Positions 59,615 through 64,000 of a stretch of DNA of 64,000 bases are shown here, in pieces; the stretch's first letter is position 1, and each line of letters opens with the position of its first letter. Made by a program: the position numbers and the translations under genes. Under the pieces are notes generated by a model that worked only from the letters and a program-made list of their open reading frames with translations, made no database searches and had not been told where the DNA came from. Source of the stretch: Woronichinia naegeliana WA131 (GTDB taxonomy: Bacteria > Cyanobacteriota > Cyanobacteriia > Cyanobacteriales > Microcystaceae); assembly GCA_025370055.1 (NCBI GenBank), contig CP073041.1:1054001-1118000 (forward strand). Reading direction: 5' to 3'.

Positions 59615-59716
59615 GGATACAAGCTTTTCAGTCTGATTTTTGTGTAATTAATTTTGTACAACTACTTATTTTACTGTTTGCCATCTAATGTCAGGCTTTA
59701 ACAAAATTTAAGAAAG

Positions 59717-61807
59717 TTAGGAATGGCTGGATAAGGGCGATCGCTGAATTAATGCCAACAAAGGGCCCGTTTGTTCTACGCCGCGCACACTTAAATCACT
59801 GTGACAGAGATAAAGGCGATCGCTAACTCGTGCCAATAAATCCCGCATGATGCGCTCAAAACGTTCTTGATCCGCTTGTAAACTGTTGTCTTCCATCCAT
59901 TGCCAGCCAGACCAACCCCGTTGAAAAATAGGGGCCGCAAAAAGCTGAGACGCTCCTCCTTTCTTCCACAGTTCCGATCCTGCATCGAGCCAAAAATGCC
60001 AAGGGTGCTGAGTTCGCAGTGATCGATATTGAAAAATAGTCGCTAAAATAATGCGTGGGGATGGATGGCCCAAAGCTCGATGGGGTAAGGGATTGGCGGT
60101 AATGGTTCCCTGCCGTAGCAATTGAATAAAATCTGCCAAAGCAAAACGAGTAAGGTTCACATTTTCAGGATTTTGAGCTAAACGTTGCTCCACTTTCCAG
60201 AAATGTTGAGCGGTTTCCATCAACTCTCGTAAAGCCGATACCTGGGAATAGGGCAGCTTGGCCATCGGGGGAACTAATTCCTGCATAGCCTGGTGCAGCA
60301 TTTCGAGGGGACTAAACTCAGGACTTTGCGCCACTTCTTTTTGACGTTGTTCAATCCATTCAGAAAGAGATTTGTAAGCTGTGGCTGCTTGATAACCTAA
60401 ACGATCCCAACGGGCAAAACGCTCAAAGGGTAATAGTCGAGGTTGAGCCAAATCCAATTGATAGCAGGCATCGGCAAGAATTCCCGCCCGTACCGGATCA
60501 ATGGCTGGTATTAGCCGTTGATGTTTTTCCCCAGAACTGTCTTGAGATGTTTGGCTCAAAATCACTAACATTTCGGCGACATCATCTCGCAAAGCTAATC
60601 TACCTAAATCGGGATAAACCAACGCTGAAAGGGTGAGTAGGGAACGCACAAAAGGGGAACTATGCAGAGGACGTTGCTCATTCAGGGGTTCGATAGGGAT
60701 CTGGGCGGCTGTGAGCATTTCGATCAAGCTGTAGCGAGCAATGTCATCCAAGCCAGGGGCAATAATGGCAATCTCTTCGGGTTTAATCTCTCCGTCTTTA
60801 ACCGTTTCAATGATCAGATTGGCAGTGGTTCGCAGCAGCTTTGCTCTAGAGGTGGTTTGTAGAGATTGAAGGGTAGGAGGTAAGGGTAAATTGGCGAGGG
60901 GATCGGTTAACAAAGTTAAAATATTCTCGCCCCAATCTGCTGCTAATCCAGAGGGACAGTCTAAGGCTTCAATTTGGCAATAGCTGGCTAACGTAGCCAG
61001 ATAATCGGGATCGGCATTGAGTCCTAGACGAATTTTGCCATCAAGGTTGTAAGTCAATAATCCCCAGGCTCCCCCCTGTAGAAGGGTTTCAATTAAGTCG
61101 GCGGCGATCACTGGATAATCATCGAGATCATCAGCAAAAACAGCCGTGAATCTTTGTTGCAGTCGTGCTTGATAATCCTCTTGGGGAAGTAGATATTGCC
61201 AATACAGATCATAGATCAAACCATAGGTCAAGAAACCTTGCTCTAAACACCACTGTCGCCAGGCCAACAAAAAACGTCCCCGTTCTGCTGGGGAACAATC
61301 CTGCTGTTGATGGTCGGGCCAACTATTGGTTAATAACGTAGAAATTTCTGTCAAGGGTAAACCGGCAGCCCCCCCTAACTGCATCACATCCAAACTATCT
61401 CGTACTAGGCGATATTCCGCCGCTAAGGAACGGGGGGTTTCTTGCTTGGCATTCATCTTTCGCCACAAAGCCGTTGCCAAGGCCTGTTCCGTTTCTGGTC
61501 GTAATCTCAAGGGAAATTGAGCGGGACAGACGGCTTGTTCAAGAATGAGAGGCCAAAAAAGTAAGACTTCTTCGCTGATAAATCCTAAAGGGGTTTTACA
61601 TTGCACGGGATAGCGTCCATCCACGGCGATCGCTAACCGATCAGCTAATTGACGGCGATCGCTTTCATTGGCCGCAAGAACAAGACAGAGATTTGCAGGA
61701 ATGATCGGGGTCGCAAAATTGATCACCCAATCCCGAAATCCTTGACAGAGACGCTGGGTTTTACCACTGCGCGTCCTTCCCCTCACCCAAATTGATCGTT
61801 CAAACAC
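59717..61807 (-). CDS. UvrD/RecB-like helicase-related protein
   Basis: 696 residues. GTG start at 61807 with AGGGGA upstream. Walker A RGRTRSGKTQ (about 9-18), VFADDLDDYP (Walker B, about 230) and IAIIAPGLDDIARY; these match superfamily I helicase folds seen in cyanobacterial 'recombinase' proteins. No clear C-terminal nuclease. Possibly involved in recombinational repair; exact role unknown. Divergent from pcxA, with a 93-bp shared upstream region. Confidence 0.7.
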   Translation of the reverse strand: MFERSIWVRGRTRSGKTQRLCQGFRDWVINFATPIIPANLCLVLAANESDRRQLADRLAIAVDGRYPVQCKTPLGFISEEVLLFWPLILEQAVCPAQFPLRLRPETEQALATALWRKMNAKQETPRSLAAEYRLVRDSLDVMQLGGAAGLPLTEISTLLTNSWPDHQQQDCSPAERGRFLLAWRQWCLEQGFLTYGLIYDLYWQYLLPQEDYQARLQQRFTAVFADDLDDYPVIAADLIETLLQGGAWGLLTYNLDGKIRLGLNADPDYLATLASYCQIEALDCPSGLAADWGENILTLLTDPLANLPLPPTLQSLQTTSRAKLLRTTANLIIETVKDGEIKPEEIAIIAPGLDDIARYSLIEMLTAAQIPIEPLNEQRPLHSSPFVRSLLTLSALVYPDLGRLALRDDVAEMLVILSQTSQDSSGEKHQRLIPAIDPVRAGILADACYQLDLAQPRLLPFERFARWDRLGYQAATAYKSLSEWIEQRQKEVAQSPEFSPLEMLHQAMQELVPPMAKLPYSQVSALRELMETAQHFWKVEQRLAQNPENVNLTRFALADFIQLLRQGTITANPLPHRALGHPSPRIILATIFQYRSLRTQHPWHFWLDAGSELWKKGGASQLFAAPIFQRGWSGWQWMEDNSLQADQERFERIMRDLLARVSDRLYLCHSDLSVRGVEQTGPLLALIQRSPLSSHS

Positions 61808-61900
61808 GATTTCCCCTTCAATAAATCTGCTAAGATACCCCTTATTCTTAAAAGTGCCAGCAAATCCACGAGGCTGACGCTTTTATTTTGTTGCATTAGG

Positions 61901-63274
61901 ATGACTCAGCCATCAATGAAACTCAATACCTTGTGGAATAAAACAACTCAATGGTTGACTGGCCGGACGGAACGCTCTTTAGAGCAAGCCTTTCAAGCCG
62001 CGCTTCAAATTAAGGAACTAGAAGATCACTATTTCCAAGGACATAAAGTTTCAGCCGATTCGATCGCCTATGGTGCTAGTGTTATTACTTATTTTACAAC
62101 GGAAGTTAAACAGCATCTCCAAACCATTCAGGTCAATCTTGCGGCCTTTAAAAAAACGCCACATTTTCAACCAGTTGTCCCTGACATTGTAGAAAACAAT
62201 CAACCAAAAGATCACTCATTGAAGGGACAAGATGAGGTTAACTATCTTTTAGAAAAACTTCAGTTTATTGATGGGATGGTAGCGCGATATTCTACTCTCG
62301 CCATAGAATCTGCCTCTTCAATCGCGATCGCGGCCGCTCCCTTACCCCCATCAGAGATTCTTCCCCCAGCCAGGATTATGGATAATCAACGGAAAGCTCG
62401 ACCCATGCCCAAAAATAGCTCGCGTTATCTTCGACCCAATGATGGCAATCAGAAGTTAGACAGTGCCTCTCGTAAGACCGGGATGCTACCCCGCTCTTTT
62501 TTACGAACTCTGAATCGTCTTAAGCAGGAAATGGATCCTCAATCAGATGAAAAAGAAGAAGAGGTTTTAAATCAATACCGCAGTGCCCGTTATAAAACGA
62601 CCCTCTCGGTCAAATTTTTATTGATGTTGATTATTATTCCCTTACTAACCCATCAACTCACCAAGACCTTTTTCCTGACCCCCATCGTCGAAAAGTATTT
62701 TGATAACCATTTAGAGATGGTTTTTCTGAACCAGAGTTTAGAAACAGAAGCTTTTGCAGAATTGAAACATTTTGAAGATACCCTGCGTTTTCAAGGGTTG
62801 ATCCAACCAGAAAAAAGGTTATCGACGGAAGAGATCGATGAAAGACTTAAGGAAAAGGCTCAGGAAATTTCCAATAGTTACCGCCATGTAGGAGCCAATG
62901 CGATCGCTAATATTTTTGCCGATCTATTATCCTTAATTGCCTTTGTCATTGTTTTAGTTAGTAGCAGAGAAGAAATTGAAGTAGTTAAAGAGTTTATTGA
63001 TGAGATTGTCTATGGTCTGAGTGACTCGGCTAAGGCCTTTTTAATCATTCTATTTACCGATATGTTTGTGGGCTTTCACTCCCCTCACGGTTGGGAAGTA
63101 ATTCTTGAGAGTATTGCTCGTCATTTTGGGCTACCGGAAAACCGAGACTTTAATTTTCTATTTATCGCCACCTTTCCCGTTATTCTAGACACAGTGTTTA
63201 AATACTGGATTTTCCGCTACCTGAATAGTATTTCCCCTTCTTCCGTGGCCACTTACCGCAACATGAATGAATAG
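61901..63274 (+). CDS. pcxA: Proton extrusion protein PcxA (CemA family)
   Basis: 457 residues. Inner-membrane protein needed for light-induced Na+-dependent proton extrusion. The N-terminal soluble part (1-240) has a coiled region and a variable Pro-rich segment; the C-terminal half has four helices (about 240-262, 345-362, 380-402, 430-450) with the family block GFHSPHGWEVILE and FPVILDTVFKYWIFRYLN. Normal length, start ATG 61901 after TTAGG. Confidence 0.92.
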   Translation: MTQPSMKLNTLWNKTTQWLTGRTERSLEQAFQAALQIKELEDHYFQGHKVSADSIAYGASVITYFTTEVKQHLQTIQVNLAAFKKTPHFQPVVPDIVENNQPKDHSLKGQDEVNYLLEKLQFIDGMVARYSTLAIESASSIAIAAAPLPPSEILPPARIMDNQRKARPMPKNSSRYLRPNDGNQKLDSASRKTGMLPRSFLRTLNRLKQEMDPQSDEKEEEVLNQYRSARYKTTLSVKFLLMLIIIPLLTHQLTKTFFLTPIVEKYFDNHLEMVFLNQSLETEAFAELKHFEDTLRFQGLIQPEKRLSTEEIDERLKEKAQEISNSYRHVGANAIANIFADLLSLIAFVIVLVSSREEIEVVKEFIDEIVYGLSDSAKAFLIILFTDMFVGFHSPHGWEVILESIARHFGLPENRDFNFLFIATFPVILDTVFKYWIFRYLNSISPSSVATYRNMNE

Positions 63275-63487
63275 CGGGAACCTCGAAAAAAAGATTTTGT
63301 TAACAAAAAGCTGGTCAAGGCAAATTACTTGACATACAGTAACAACGGAAAATAGTTTTAAACAACTAAAAATGTGTTTCGTAACTTATATTTTCTAGCC
63401 TCATCGGACTTTATCCCTCAGGGTAATCGCATATTGGTAGAGTGGAATCAAAAAAGAAATCTAGCTTAAAAATAGACTATGTCAGTG
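63275..63487. other. Intergenic region after pcxA
   Basis: No gene seen. An AAAAAAAGATTTTGTTAACAAAAAGC-like A/T-rich stretch near 63290 could take part in termination, but no convincing stem was found. Confidence 0.4.
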
Positions 63488-63597
63488 TGCGACCTTTTCT
63501 TGATAAAAGCTGGTGTAATCAGGGTTCTACAGGGAACCCATATTGATCAAGTTTTGCCCAAAATTGACTCCATCGTTCCTTGGTCAATACCAAAGCA
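63488..63597 (-). mobile_element. IS-E end fragment (ISKra4 type)
   Basis: 110 bases equal to the right end of IS-E (about 25076-25184, inverted) with a few changes at the tip. Bases 63598-63632 are unassigned. Confidence 0.75.
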
Positions 63598-63632
63598 GCA
63601 AAAATAAATTTGGAACGGTTTTGCGTCGTTTC

Positions 63633-63668
63633 AGCCCACATTCCGTACATAAAAGAAGAACAAAGGTA
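63633..63668 (-). mobile_element. IS-I end fragment
   Basis: CCCACATTCCGTACATAAAAG and an adjoining run equal the inverse of 11750-11786, the right end of IS-I. Confidence 0.7.
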
Positions 63669-63669
63669 A

Positions 63670-63893
63670 CGATTCCAAGGTAATGGGGACGGTAAAAATC
63701 CAACGGCGAAAAAAGGCTGGTTATGGGTATTGGTTAGTAAAGCTATTACGGTATTTAAAGTTGCTTTAAGCCGTTCTCAAGAATCAGCAAAGCAGATGTT
63801 GGGAGAAGATTATCAGGGCATTGTGGTATCTGACCGTTACAGTAGCTACAACTGGTTGGATGTCAATCAGCGTCAAGTCTGTTGGGCCCACAG
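63670..63893 (+). pseudogene. IS66-family transposase fragment
   Basis: NPTAKKGWLWVLVSKAITVFKVALSRSQESAKQMLGEDYQGIVVSDRYSSYNWLDVNQRQVCWAH is the DDE core of an IS66 TnpC (Asp in VSDRYSSY). The frame is cut at CWAH by the 126-bp repeat. The upstream limit is uncertain. Confidence 0.75.
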
Positions 63894-64000
63894 GGCAAAC
63901 GAATCTAAATTCTAGACTCCTTTCTGATAAGACTTTCAGAGTTTCATAAAAAATCAATCATGAGCTCGGAAACCCTTATCCAGCCTACCTTTCAAAAATA
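63894..64000. repeat. 126-bp MITE-like repeat, copy 2 (runs off window)
   Basis: Same as 2001-2108, with a handful of differences (for example CGAATCT for CGCATCT), inserted in the IS66 fragment after CWAH. The right end lies beyond base 64000. Confidence 0.75.

Overview
The window is chromosomal DNA of a cyanobacterium. HIP1 palindromes (GCGATCGC and one-off variants) occur throughout, and the single-copy genes are cyanobacterial: NDH-1 subunit ndhF1, proton-extrusion protein pcxA, moeA, valS, an NAD kinase and a DUF2227 gene. The very high density of insertion sequences, MITE-like repeats, Uma2-type endonucleases and a CHAT/NB-ARC/TPR gene suggests a colonial bloom-former of the Microcystis/Woronichinia kind. 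That species-level guess is inference.

Labels for mobile elements are mine: IS-A (Tn5-like IS4 type, 1602 bp), IS-B (IS630 type, 1131 bp), IS-C (IS5 type, 1687 bp), IS-D and IS-E (ISKra4 type, 1178 and 1390 bp), IS-F (unassigned DDE, about 1526 bp), IS-G (IS1-like), IS-H (IS630 type, 1187 bp), IS-I (IS1634 type), IS-J (third IS630 type), IS-K (IS4 type, 1449 bp), IS-L (unassigned DDE, 1598 bp), IS-M (IS110), IS-N (unassigned).

Layout. 1-2.17 kb: an IS-A end and nested small non-autonomous repeats. 2.18-4.18 kb: ndhF1 (minus). 4.4-20.3 kb: a continuous pile of insertions inside insertions: IS-G holds IS-H (which holds IS-D) and IS-C (which holds an ISKra4 fragment); then IS-I; IS-J holding IS-K; and IS-F holding IS-C, IS-A and IS-B. 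20.6-27.6 kb: an exported discoidin-like protein split by IS-B, a RelE-type toxin whose antitoxin is split by IS-D (itself split by IS-E), two Uma2 genes, and debris. 27.7-35.8 kb: one CHAT/NB-ARC/TPR gene, probably a STAND-type defence or cell-death protein, broken by a stop codon and by a 3.8-kb IS-L composite. 35.8-37.6 kb: a small islet bounded by direct repeats, with a toxin-tip-like ORF, an unknown gene and a nuclease-like gene. 37.6-52.2 kb: the quiet housekeeping block (oxidoreductase, moeA, tRNA-Val, DUF2227, valS, a one-protein restriction-modification enzyme, cytochrome b561-like, EI24, protease, nadK). 52.2-59.6 kb: an IS-N fragment, IS-M holding IS-B holding IS-A, a tandem HIP1-rich array of 1.37 kb, and more IS fragments. 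59.7-63.3 kb: a UvrD-like helicase and pcxA. 63.5-64 kb: IS mosaic.

The strongest result is that removing each insertion together with one copy of its target duplication restores uninterrupted frames: IS-F (451 aa), IS-M (340 aa), IS-H (372 aa), the antitoxin (80 aa), the exported protein (236 aa) and the CHAT gene (1415 codons with one remaining stop). Several element families (IS-A, IS-C, IS-D, IS-I) also carry their transposase in two frames joined at canonical -1 slippery heptamers. Features I regard as most worth follow-up are the disabled CHAT-STAND gene, the candidate bridge RNA of IS-M, the HIP1 tandem array, the two direct-repeat-bounded islets, and the shared frameshift design of the active ISs.
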